64,000 bases of DNA, from contig NZ_JAAUOE010000004.1 of assembly GCF_017114915.1 (NCBI RefSeq), positions 52,896-116,895 of the forward strand, given 5' to 3'. Positions within the stretch are counted from its first letter, which is position 1; every line of letters starts with the position of its first letter. Below the pieces are notes generated by a model. That model saw only the letters and a program-made list of their open reading frames with translations, had not been told where the DNA came from and did no database searches. Of the stretch, positions 57,062-64,000 are shown in pieces. The stretch comes from Pseudomonas frederiksbergensis (GTDB lineage Bacteria > Pseudomonadota > Gammaproteobacteria > Pseudomonadales > Pseudomonadaceae). A program made the position numbers and the translations under genes.

Positions 57062-57375
57062 AAGTGAGAACCGTCGCTGGTTGTGACTCAATTGCGATGG
57101 ATCTTAATGTTAACGAGAATGATTGTCAAAGTGGTTGCTGAAGACTTTTCGTCATAAGGGGGTGTGACTGACGAACGGTTTTGTTTGCCCCTTCCATGAG
57201 GAAAACATGGCAGCGGCCTTTTTACCTGCCAGGTAAAAAACCGCTAACAGGCGAAAAACGCGGTGTATGATGGTCGGCCTTTTGCGAAGGAGGGTCGTGT
57301 CACAGGGCTGTCGCCTGAGGGTGGCAGGCTGGCATGAACCCTGTTCTTCAACGTTATTACACCAGGAGATATCCA
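57062..57375. other. Divergent bfd/peroxiredoxin intergenic region
   Basis: 314 bases with a Fur-like box near bfd (57109-57127) and a hairpin/palindrome TTTTTACCT-GCC-AGGTAAAAA at 57219-57239. A TATGAT at 57266-57271 could be the -10 of the peroxiredoxin promoter. No coding region is supported. Confidence 0.45.
57109..57127 (-). promoter_or_regulatory. Candidate Fur box of bfd
   Basis: GTTAACGAGAATGATTGTC matches the 19-bp Fur consensus GATAATGATAATCATTATC at about 14 positions, 48 bases before the bfd start. Fur-Fe would repress bfd when iron is plentiful. Confidence 0.6.
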
Positions 57376-57978
57376 ATGAGCGTACTCGTAGGCAAACAAG
57401 CCCCTGACTTCACCGTACCGGCCGTACTCGGCAATGGCGAAATCGTAGACAGCTTCACCCTGTCCTCGGCCATCAAAGGCAAATACGGCCTGGTGTTCTT
57501 CTACCCACTGGACTTCACCTTCGTTTGCCCGTCCGAGCTGATTGCTCTGGACAACCGCATGGCTGACTTCAAGGCACGCAATGTTGAAGTGGTCGCCGTT
57601 TCGATCGACTCGCACTTCACCCACAACGCATGGCGTAACACCCCGGTGAACAATGGCGGTATCGGCCAGGTTCGTTACACCATGGCTGCTGACATCAAGC
57701 AGGAAATCATGAAGGCTTACGACGTTCAGTCCGCTGACGGCGTGGCGTTCCGTGGTGCGTTCCTGATCGACGACAAAGGCGTTGTCCGCTCGCAGATCAT
57801 CAACGACCTGCCGCTGGGCCGTAACATGGAAGAGCTGATCCGTCTGGTTGACGCTCTGCAATTCCACGAAGAGCACGGCGAAGTTTGCCCGGCCAACTGG
57901 AAAAAAGGCGACAAAGGCATGAACGCTTCGCCAGAAGGCGTTGCAGCGTACCTGACCGAGCACGCTGCTGCGCTGTAA
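57376..57978 (+). CDS. 2-Cys peroxiredoxin (AhpC/TSA family)
   Basis: Reduces hydrogen peroxide and organic peroxides with thiol reductants. 200 residues from ATG 57376 (MSVLVGKQAPDFTVPAVLGN, CAGGAG-like site upstream). Peroxidatic Cys in DFTFVCPSELIAL and resolving Cys in EEHGEVCPANW, so a typical 2-Cys enzyme. The family name used for this position in P. aeruginosa is TsaA-like (PA3529). Beside bfr-bfd it ties iron storage to peroxide defence. Confidence 0.95.
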   Translation: MSVLVGKQAPDFTVPAVLGNGEIVDSFTLSSAIKGKYGLVFFYPLDFTFVCPSELIALDNRMADFKARNVEVVAVSIDSHFTHNAWRNTPVNNGGIGQVRYTMAADIKQEIMKAYDVQSADGVAFRGAFLIDDKGVVRSQIINDLPLGRNMEELIRLVDALQFHEEHGEVCPANWKKGDKGMNASPEGVAAYLTEHAAAL

Positions 57979-57995
57979 GCCAGGCGTCCGGCCAT

Positions 57996-58027
57996 AAAAA
58001 ACCGGCCTCACTGAGGCCGGTTTTTTT
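57996..58027. terminator. Bidirectional terminator peroxiredoxin/rnt
   Basis: AAAAAACCGGCCTCA and TGAGGCCGGTTTTTT make an almost loop-free long stem between convergent genes. Confidence 0.88.
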
Positions 58028-58054
58028 ATGGGCGGGATAAACCGGCGACAGGCA

Positions 58055-58732
58055 TCAGTCGTTGTAGTCTTCCCAGCCGCCCATTTGTTTCCAGCGATTG
58101 ACGATGCCGCAGAACAGCTCAGCAGTCTTCTCGGTGTCGTAGCGAGCCGAATGAGCCTCGCGACCGTCGAAGTCGATGTCCGCTGCCTGACAGGCCTTGG
58201 CCAGTACGGTTTGACCGTAGGCCAGACCGGCGAGGGTCGCGGTGTCGAAGCTGGAGAACGGGTGAAACGGGTTGCGTTTCATGTCCAGGCGCGCGACAGC
58301 GGCGTTGAGGAACCCCAGGTCGAAGCTGCTGTTGTGCCCGACCAGAATCGCCCGTTTGCAGCCATTGGATTTCAGGGCCTTGCGCACGCCGCGGAAGATG
58401 TCGGTCAGGGCCGCTTCTTCGCTCACCGCCATGCGCAACGGGTGATCGAGCTTGATCCCGGTGAATTCCAGGGCTGCCGCTTCGATGTTGGCGCCTTCGA
58501 AAGGCTCTACCCGGAAGAAGTAGGTGTGATCGGGATACACAAACCCTTTTTCGTCCATGGCGATGGTGGTTGCAGCAATTTCCAGCAGAGCGTCAGTGGC
58601 CGAGTTGAAGCCACCGGTTTCTACGTCGACGACAACCGGCAGGTAACCACGGAATCTGGCAGCCATTGGATGACGAGGACCACCTCCACCACCTTGACCG
58701 TCCTGTTCGTCGTCGAAATGGTCTTCACTCAC
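58055..58732 (-). CDS. rnt: Ribonuclease T
   Basis: 3'-5' exonuclease of the DEDDh family that trims tRNA and other stable RNA ends. [11 protein letters not shown] holds the first Asp-Glu, [14 protein letters not shown] the second Asp and [13 protein letters not shown] the His-Asp pair. 225 residues with a glycine-rich N-terminal extension. The start is GTG at 58732 and overlaps the pyrC stop by four bases (GTGA), so it is coupled to pyrC. Confidence 0.96.
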   Translation of the reverse strand: MSEDHFDDEQDGQGGGGGPRHPMAARFRGYLPVVVDVETGGFNSATDALLEIAATTIAMDEKGFVYPDHTYFFRVEPFEGANIEAAALEFTGIKLDHPLRMAVSEEAALTDIFRGVRKALKSNGCKRAILVGHNSSFDLGFLNAAVARLDMKRNPFHPFSSFDTATLAGLAYGQTVLAKACQAADIDFDGREAHSARYDTEKTAELFCGIVNRWKQMGGWEDYND

Positions 58733-59775
58733 GCGTGTTCCTCCAGCAGGCGCCAGCGCAGTTTTTCACCGGCGCGCAGCGGGATTACGGTCAGCTCGCC
58801 AAACGGCAGGCTGGTTGGGGCGGTCCACTCGTCGCGAACCAGGGTGATGCGATCAGTGTTCGCCGGCAGGCCGTAGAAACGCGGGCCATTGAGGCTGGCG
58901 AAAGCTTCGAGCTTGTCCAGCGCATTACGCTGTTCGAAGGCTTCGGCATACATCTCGATCGCGGCATAAGCGGTGTAGCAACCGGCGCAGCCGCAAGCCG
59001 CTTCCTTGGCGTGCTGGGCATGGGGCGCCGAGTCGGTGCCGAGGAAGAACTTGTCGCTGCCACTGGTGGCAGCGTCGAGCAGGGCTTCCTGGTGGGTATT
59101 GCGCTTGAGGATCGGCAGGCAGTAGAAGTGCGGCCGAATCCCGCCCACCAGCATGTGGTTGCGGTTGTACAGCAGGTGGTGCGCGGTGATGGTTGCACCG
59201 ACATTGGCCGAAGCCGCGTTGACGAACTGCACGGCATCGGCGGTGGTGATGTGTTCGAACACCACTTTGAGCGTCGGGAAACGCTCGACCACGCGACGCA
59301 TGTGCTCATCGATGAAGATTTTTTCCCGATCGAAAACGTCGACATCGCCACGGGTGACTTCACCGTGAACCAGCAAGGGCATCCCGACTTCGGCCATGGC
59401 CTCGAGTGCAGGGAAGATCTTGTCGATGCTGGTGACGCCAGAATCCGAGTTGGTGGTCGCGCCGGCCGGGTACAGCTTGGCGGCGTGAATGAAACCGCTG
59501 GCCTTGGCCTCACGAATTTCTTCGGGCTGGGTGCGGTCGGTCAGGTACAGCACCATCAGCGGTTCAAAACGGCTGCCGGCCGGACGCGCGGCGAGAATCC
59601 GCTGGCGATAGCCATCGGCTTCAGCAGCGTTGCGCACCGGAGGTACCAGGTTGGGCATGATGATGGCGCGACCAAAGGTGCGCGCGACATCCGCGACAGT
59701 ATTGGTCAACACGGCACCATCGCGAAGATGAATGTGCCAGTCGTCGGGACGCAGCAGGGTCAGGCGGTCGGACAT
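58729..59775 (-). CDS. pyrC: Dihydroorotase (dimeric class)
   Basis: Third step of pyrimidine synthesis, interconverting carbamoyl-aspartate and dihydroorotate. [13 protein letters not shown] gives the HxH zinc ligands, [14 protein letters not shown] includes the carboxylated Lys region, and [13 protein letters not shown] the catalytic Asp. 348 residues, the E. coli-like dimeric form. Transcribed before rnt on the minus strand. Confidence 0.97.
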   Translation of the reverse strand: MSDRLTLLRPDDWHIHLRDGAVLTNTVADVARTFGRAIIMPNLVPPVRNAAEADGYRQRILAARPAGSRFEPLMVLYLTDRTQPEEIREAKASGFIHAAKLYPAGATTNSDSGVTSIDKIFPALEAMAEVGMPLLVHGEVTRGDVDVFDREKIFIDEHMRRVVERFPTLKVVFEHITTADAVQFVNAASANVGATITAHHLLYNRNHMLVGGIRPHFYCLPILKRNTHQEALLDAATSGSDKFFLGTDSAPHAQHAKEAACGCAGCYTAYAAIEMYAEAFEQRNALDKLEAFASLNGPRFYGLPANTDRITLVRDEWTAPTSLPFGELTVIPLRAGEKLRWRLLEEHA

Positions 59776-59932
59776 GAGGGGATTCCAGGCGGGTCAAACT
59801 CAGGGGAATGCTACCGGAAAAGACTCTTGCAGGCACTCGCTATCAAGTTTTGCGGCAAGCTTCCGATACCCAACAGGCAGGCCGTGAATATGTGTGCCGG
59901 TCTTTTTGTCGTAGAAGCCAGTGGAGCCTCCC

Positions 59933-60841
59933 GTGCGCCAGCGTTATTTAGCCTTGCTCAGTGTGTTTGCCAGCCTTCCCGCGATGGCGCTCACTTTCCA
60001 GACCCGTCTGGAGAGCATCGAGTGGACGGTCGAAGGTGACAAGTTTGAATGCCGCCTGACTCAACCGATCACTGATTTCGGTTCGGGTGAGTTCGTGCGT
60101 CGCGCCGGCGAGCAGGCGACATTTCGTCTGAAGGCCTACAACGCGATGATCGGCGGCGGTTCCGCGACCCTGTTGGCGGCTGCCGCGCCTTGGCAGCCAG
60201 GGCGTGGCGACATCAACCTGGGTACGGTAAGAATCGGTAGTGGCAACGTGCTGTTCAACAGCTCGCAAGTTCAGGCCGGGCGCCTGATCAGCGGGTTGAT
60301 GGATGGCCGCAGCCCGGTCGTTCGACACTCCTCGGGCGACGGTCGGGTGTCTGAAGTTCGTCTGTTGCCGGTCAAGTTCAGCAAGGCCTATGGTGACTAT
60401 CAGGGATGCGTGGCCAAGTTGTTGCCACAGAATTTCGAGCAAGTGAAACAATCCGAGGTCGGCTTTCCGGGGGAGGGTATCGATCTTGATGCCAGGGCCA
60501 AGTCCCAGTTGCAGGTCATGCTGGAATTCATGAAGGCCGATCCGACGGTCAACCATATTGAACTCGACGGCCATTCCGACAACAGCGGCAACCGCCTGAC
60601 CAACCGGGAACTGTCACGCCGCAGGGCGCTGGCCGTGATGGATTTCTTCAAGGCCAACGGTGTCCAGGAGTCGCAGATCACCTTGCGTTTTCACGGTGAG
60701 CGCTATCCGCTGGCGCCGAACACCAATGCCGCCAACCGGGCGAAGAACCGCCGGGTTGCCGTACGCCTGGAACGGGTTGCCCCGACCGAAAAACCGGCGT
60801 CTCAAGCCACTGCCGCCGCAAGCGGCGCGACGACCTCCTGA
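59933..60841 (+). CDS. motY: Flagellar protein MotY (OmpA-like, peptidoglycan-binding)
   Basis: T-ring component that helps stabilise stator units of sodium-type and Pseudomonas flagella. GTG start at 59933 after GGAG gives MRQRYLALLSVFASLPAMAL, a signal peptide. The N-terminal domain follows (residues 22-160). The C-terminal OmpA domain has LDGHSDNSGNRLTNRELSRR and INRAKN-type RAKNRRVAVRLE. 302 residues. Its position between pyrC and argG is as in P. aeruginosa. Confidence 0.93.
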   Translation: MRQRYLALLSVFASLPAMALTFQTRLESIEWTVEGDKFECRLTQPITDFGSGEFVRRAGEQATFRLKAYNAMIGGGSATLLAAAAPWQPGRGDINLGTVRIGSGNVLFNSSQVQAGRLISGLMDGRSPVVRHSSGDGRVSEVRLLPVKFSKAYGDYQGCVAKLLPQNFEQVKQSEVGFPGEGIDLDARAKSQLQVMLEFMKADPTVNHIELDGHSDNSGNRLTNRELSRRRALAVMDFFKANGVQESQITLRFHGERYPLAPNTNAANRAKNRRVAVRLERVAPTEKPASQATAAASGATTS

Positions 60842-60970
60842 ACCTGCTGAAATCGTCGCCCCCTCGACATAATCTGTCGCTTCGTCGTCATAAGCTGTCG
60901 CGCCTCTGTAAATTATTCTGCATGGGCGGTAGACTTGACGGCTTTCCGTAGAACCCCGTGGAGTGATGGC

Positions 60971-62188
60971 ATGGCGGACGTAAACAAGGTCGTTCTGGCG
61001 TATTCCGGCGGCCTGGACACTTCGGTGATCCTCAAGTGGCTGCAGGATACTTATAACTGTGAAGTAGTGACCTTCACCGCTGACCTGGGTCAGGGCGAAG
61101 AGGTCGAACCGGCCCGCGCCAAGGCACAGGCCATGGGCGTAAAAGAAATCTACATCGACGATCTGCGCGAAGAGTTCGTGCGCGATTTCGTGTTCCCTAT
61201 GTTCCGCGCCAACACCGTTTACGAAGGCGAGTACCTGCTGGGTACTTCCATCGCTCGTCCGTTGATCGCCAAACGCCTGATCGAAATCGCCAACGAAACC
61301 GGCGCCGACGCCATTTCCCATGGCGCGACCGGCAAGGGCAACGACCAGGTTCGTTTCGAACTGGGCGCCTACGCCTTGAAACCAGGCGTAAAAGTGATCG
61401 CTCCATGGCGCGAGTGGGACCTGCTGTCCCGTGAGAAGCTGATGGATTACGCCGAGAAGCACGCGATTCCGATCGAGCGTCACGGCAAGAAAAAATCCCC
61501 GTACTCGATGGATGCCAACCTGCTGCACATCTCCTATGAAGGCGGCGTGCTGGAAGACACCTGGACCGAGCACGAAGAAGACATGTGGCGCTGGACTGTC
61601 TCCCCGGAGAAGGCTCCTGACAAACCACAGTACCTGGAACTGACCTATCGCAACGGCGACATCGTCGCACTGGACGGCGTCGAAATGACCCCGGCCACCG
61701 TGCTGGCGACCTTGAACCGTATCGGTGGCGAACACGGTATCGGCCGTCTGGACATCGTCGAAAACCGTTATGTCGGCATGAAGTCCCGTGGCTGCTATGA
61801 GACCCCGGGCGGCACCATCATGCTGCGCGCTCACCGTGCGATCGAATCGATCACTCTGGACCGCGAAGTGGCTCACCTCAAAGACGAGCTGATGCCTAAA
61901 TACGCCAGCCTGATCTACACCGGTTACTGGTGGAGCCCTGAGCGTCTGATGCTGCAACAGATGATCGACGCTTCCCAGGCCCATGTGAACGGCGTAGTGC
62001 GCCTGAAACTGTACAAAGGCAACGTGATTGTCACCGGTCGCAAGTCCGACGAGTCGTTGTTCGATGCCAACATCGCGACCTTCGAAGAAGATGGCGGCGC
62101 CTACAACCAGGCCGATGCGGCGGGCTTCATCAAGCTCAATGCCTTGCGCATGCGTATCGCAGCGAACAAAGGCCGGAAGCTGTTCTGA
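60971..62188 (+). CDS. argG: Argininosuccinate synthase
   Basis: Joins citrulline and aspartate with ATP in arginine synthesis. From ATG 60971 the 405-residue product begins [20 protein letters not shown], with the [12 protein letters not shown]-binding motif. Further family motifs are [15 protein letters not shown] and [16 protein letters not shown]. The frame is open 12 codons upstream without family support. Confidence 0.98.
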   Translation: MADVNKVVLAYSGGLDTSVILKWLQDTYNCEVVTFTADLGQGEEVEPARAKAQAMGVKEIYIDDLREEFVRDFVFPMFRANTVYEGEYLLGTSIARPLIAKRLIEIANETGADAISHGATGKGNDQVRFELGAYALKPGVKVIAPWREWDLLSREKLMDYAEKHAIPIERHGKKKSPYSMDANLLHISYEGGVLEDTWTEHEEDMWRWTVSPEKAPDKPQYLELTYRNGDIVALDGVEMTPATVLATLNRIGGEHGIGRLDIVENRYVGMKSRGCYETPGGTIMLRAHRAIESITLDREVAHLKDELMPKYASLIYTGYWWSPERLMLQQMIDASQAHVNGVVRLKLYKGNVIVTGRKSDESLFDANIATFEEDGGAYNQADAAGFIKLNALRMRIAANKGRKLF

Positions 62189-62208
62189 GACCTTTGAGGC
62201 GGTGATGC

Positions 62209-62241
62209 AATTGTGGCCTTGTCGATGACAAGGCCACAATT
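62209..62241 (+). terminator. Long hairpin after argG without a T run
   Basis: AATTGTGGCCTTGTC (62209-62223) and GACAAGGCCACAATT (62227-62241) form a perfect 15-bp stem with a three-base loop, 21 bases after the argG stop. The following bases (CTGAAAAGG) are not T rich, so it may be an RNA-stability element or a terminator of non-standard type. Confidence 0.6.
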
Positions 62242-62356
62242 CTGAAAAGGGGGCTGCTGCATATTGCGTTTCGCTTTCTTCTTGTTTCTGCTGACTCTTC
62301 CTTCTGCTTCCTGTCCCTGATCTCGCTTCAAGGGCTGCCTTCTGCTGTGCGACAGA

Positions 62357-62944
62357 TCAAAATCTGTCCATCATCGTTATGCCATGTGAACTCAAATTGT
62401 AAGCAATACAGAATGTTGCGCTGTTGAGTTTCTTTATTTGTTTCCAATGCTTGAGCGCGTTTTCCTTCAGTAATACCTCTGAATCGGCGCACGTGAGAAA
62501 GACGATCACTCGTGCGGGATTATCCGGAGGGTGCTGGATACTCTCTAGCAAGGCGCTGAACGCCATTTTTTTGTTGATCCGCCGTGCGTCTATGATGTGC
62601 AGGCCTTTTAAGTGTTCCAGCAGGTGTTCAGGCTGCTGGGTCGAGCTTTCGGACGGTACTCTGCAAGTGCTATTTCCTGGCCGGTCAGCGTTGTCCATGA
62701 CTTTTATGAAATGTTTTCCCTTCTCGAAATCGGTGGGCGCGTAAAGCGATCGATAGTTGAAGTTGAGCGTGATGAAAAAAAGGAAAAGCAAATAAAAGGG
62801 AAAGCTGATCAAAAACCAGACATAAAGCTCTCTCTCCTTATTGTCAAGAAAGGGTAGGGATACAGCGGCGGATGTTTCAGACAGTGCTGCAAATATCGCA
62901 ATGATTGTCATGGGGTTGGTGATTTTGTTTTTGAGTTTTATCAT
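62357..62944 (-). CDS. Hypothetical protein with two N-terminal membrane helices
   Basis: 195 residues, not recognised. Residues about 11-30 and 40-60 are hydrophobic and probably span the inner membrane, followed by a soluble C-terminal part with LEHLKGLHIIDARRINKKMA and RVIVFLTCADSEVLLKENAL, which read like a globular alpha/beta domain. Base composition is lower in GC than the neighbours and codon use is less biased, pointing to acquisition by transfer or weak constraint. No partner gene nearby. Start at 62944. Confidence 0.55.
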   Translation of the reverse strand: MIKLKNKITNPMTIIAIFAALSETSAAVSLPFLDNKERELYVWFLISFPFYLLFLFFITLNFNYRSLYAPTDFEKGKHFIKVMDNADRPGNSTCRVPSESSTQQPEHLLEHLKGLHIIDARRINKKMAFSALLESIQHPPDNPARVIVFLTCADSEVLLKENALKHWKQIKKLNSATFCIAYNLSSHGITMMDRF

Positions 62945-63507
62945 GTTTTCTGCTCATGAAATATTATCTTTTCTCGGTTTGTTTATAGGGGTGTCCCGGA
63001 GGTGATGACGAATGTGAAGTTTCTCTGTTGTTGTGTGGAGTCCATTTTTTAGTAGTTGAGATTAGTATAGTAGCCGTGTTTTTCTTGGGTCGGATATGGC
63101 TATTTGTTTTTTTTGAAGTTGTGCAGGTTTGTTTTGTTGGTTAAGTGTTGCAGTGTGTGAGTTTTTTTTTGAAATGTTCAAACCGAGTGTCGGAGAGGGC
63201 CGGAAAATACCCGTTACTTTCAATGGTAGCTCGATAGCTGATGTCTGTCGGATTACGAGTGGCCGGCCCTGTTCTTCTGTTCCGTGGTTGTAAATCGACA
63301 CAAAAAAATTGTCGAAGTGCTGAGCAACGCTTGGCCAGTAAAATTATTGGCCCAGCGTGCGCAATGATTTTTTGTAGGAATAATCCGTGTTGTTTGTAGG
63401 CTATGTCTCTCGGTGCGAGTGGCCGGGGGGGGCGGCATGCCATGGGTGAAACGACTAGGCTATGGTGCGGGCTCTAGAAATTCGAACAGCGAAAATTGGA
63501 CTTGCCC
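62945..63507. other. AT-rich intergenic region, no gene seen
   Basis: 563 bases with many T runs and no supported gene. Two short minus-strand frames (within 63062-63443) have no motif and no ribosome site, so I did not call them. The region probably holds the promoter of the response regulator and any xenogeneic silencer (MvaT-type) targets. Confidence 0.4.
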
Positions 63508-64000
63508 ATGAATAAAGTGCTGATCGTGGATGATCACCCCGTCATTCGTCTTGCGGTACGTATGCTAATGGAACGTCATGGCTACGAAGTCATTGCAGAA
63601 ACAGATAATGGTGTGGACGCATTACAACTTGCCCGTGAACTTATGCCGGACATTGTCATTCTGGATATTGGAATACCGAAACTGGATGGGCTGGAAGTTA
63701 TTGCGCGTCTGACATCGGCAGCAATGCCTCTTAAAGTGTTGATATTGACCTCCCAGGCACCAGGGCATTTTTCCATGCGTTGCATGCAATCGGGTGCCGC
63801 CGGGTATGTTTGTAAACAACAGGATCTCACTGAGTTGCTCAGTGCAATCAAAGCCGTGCTGTCAGGTTATAGCTATTTTCCCAATCAGGCACTGCATACC
63901 GTGCGCTCCAGTCTTGGAAACGCCAGTGAAGCCGATATGGTGGACCGTCTGTCCGGTCGGGAAATGATGGTCCTGCAACAGTTGGCCCGAGGAAAGACAA
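63508..64000 (+). CDS. BvgA/RocA-like response regulator, cut by window edge
   Basis: The first 164 codons are visible. Receiver domain MNKVLIVDDHPVIRLAVRML with the phosphate-accepting Asp53 in IVILDIGIPKLDG and the conserved Lys in GYVCKQQDL; the LuxR-type helix-turn-helix is just starting (DRLSGREMMVLQQLARGKT) when the window ends. Such NarL/FixJ regulators work with BvgS/RocS-type hybrid kinases, controlling surface or fimbrial genes in other pseudomonads. Which one this is cannot be decided here. Start ATG at 63508. Confidence 0.8.
   Translation, partial: MNKVLIVDDHPVIRLAVRMLMERHGYEVIAETDNGVDALQLARELMPDIVILDIGIPKLDGLEVIARLTSAAMPLKVLILTSQAPGHFSMRCMQSGAAGYVCKQQDLTELLSAIKAVLSGYSYFPNQALHTVRSSLGNASEADMVDRLSGREMMVLQQLARGKT

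Noticed and set aside
60614..62239. 541-codon open frame antisense to motY and argG
   Set aside because: Covers two known genes and the argG hairpin; no recognisable domain.
63062..63443. Two short minus-strand frames in the AT-rich gap
   Set aside because: They overlap each other, lack ribosome sites and show no protein-like pattern.

Overview
The window is a 64 kb piece of a Pseudomonas chromosome, most likely from the P. fluorescens group. It has high-GC core genes and a gene order I know from Pseudomonas: map / rpsB-tsf-pyrH-frr-uppS-cdsA-dxr-rseP-bamA-skp-lpxD-fabZ-lpxA-lpxB-rnhB-dnaE-accA, then tilS-pyrG-kdsA-eno-ftsB-ispD, then surE-pcm-nlpD-rpoS-rsmZ-fdxA-mutS and cinA-recA-recX. Pseudomonas-type REP hairpins sit between genes. 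Assignments rest on reading motifs and remembered family knowledge; no database search was run.

Layout. 1-15.3 kb: translation factors, UMP kinase, undecaprenyl and isoprenoid synthesis, the outer-membrane protein machine (RseP, BamA, Skp) and lipid A synthesis (LpxD, FabZ, LpxA, LpxB), mostly with overlapping or near-touching genes. 15.3-26.8 kb: DNA polymerase III alpha, acetyl-CoA carboxylase alpha, TilS, CTP synthase, KdsA, enolase, FtsB, IspD. 26.8-29.9 kb: a LysR regulator divergent from a glutathione-dependent formaldehyde detoxification pair. 29.9-36 kb: ispF-truD-surE-pcm-nlpD-rpoS, followed by the small RNA RsmZ with a GacA-type upstream box, and ferredoxin fdxA. 36-42.4 kb: mutS, then a reduced phage/tailocin-type locus (S24 self-cleaving repressor and a holin, no tail genes), then cinA and the SOS genes recA-recX. 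42.4-54 kb: a LOG-family protein, a small ribbon-helix-helix candidate, a secreted PA3611-like protein, a DTW-domain tRNA modifier, erdR, dgkA, finR/fpr, trmO, rhlG, a DUF1456 protein, a pseudouridine-synthase homologue without its catalytic aspartate, an acetyltransferase and rimO. 54-62.2 kb: potassium transporter kup, bacterioferritin with its ferredoxin, a peroxiredoxin, rnt-pyrC, motY, argG. 62.2-64 kb: an AT-rich stretch with an unrecognised membrane protein and the start of a BvgA/RocA-like response regulator.

Themes. The first 27 kb couples translation, nucleotide supply, envelope lipid synthesis and outer-membrane assembly. The middle is a stress and post-transcriptional control hub (RpoS, RsmZ, RecA/LexA, the RecA-responsive type of repressor). 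The 56-58 kb block handles iron storage and peroxide.

I did not find a convincing undescribed multi-gene system. The best candidates for a second look are the minimal repressor-holin cassette between mutS and cinA with its paired TATGCA palindromes, the RsuA/RluB-family protein that lacks the catalytic Asp, and the AT-rich segment after argG. Both ends of the window cut genes: map at the left and the response regulator at the right.
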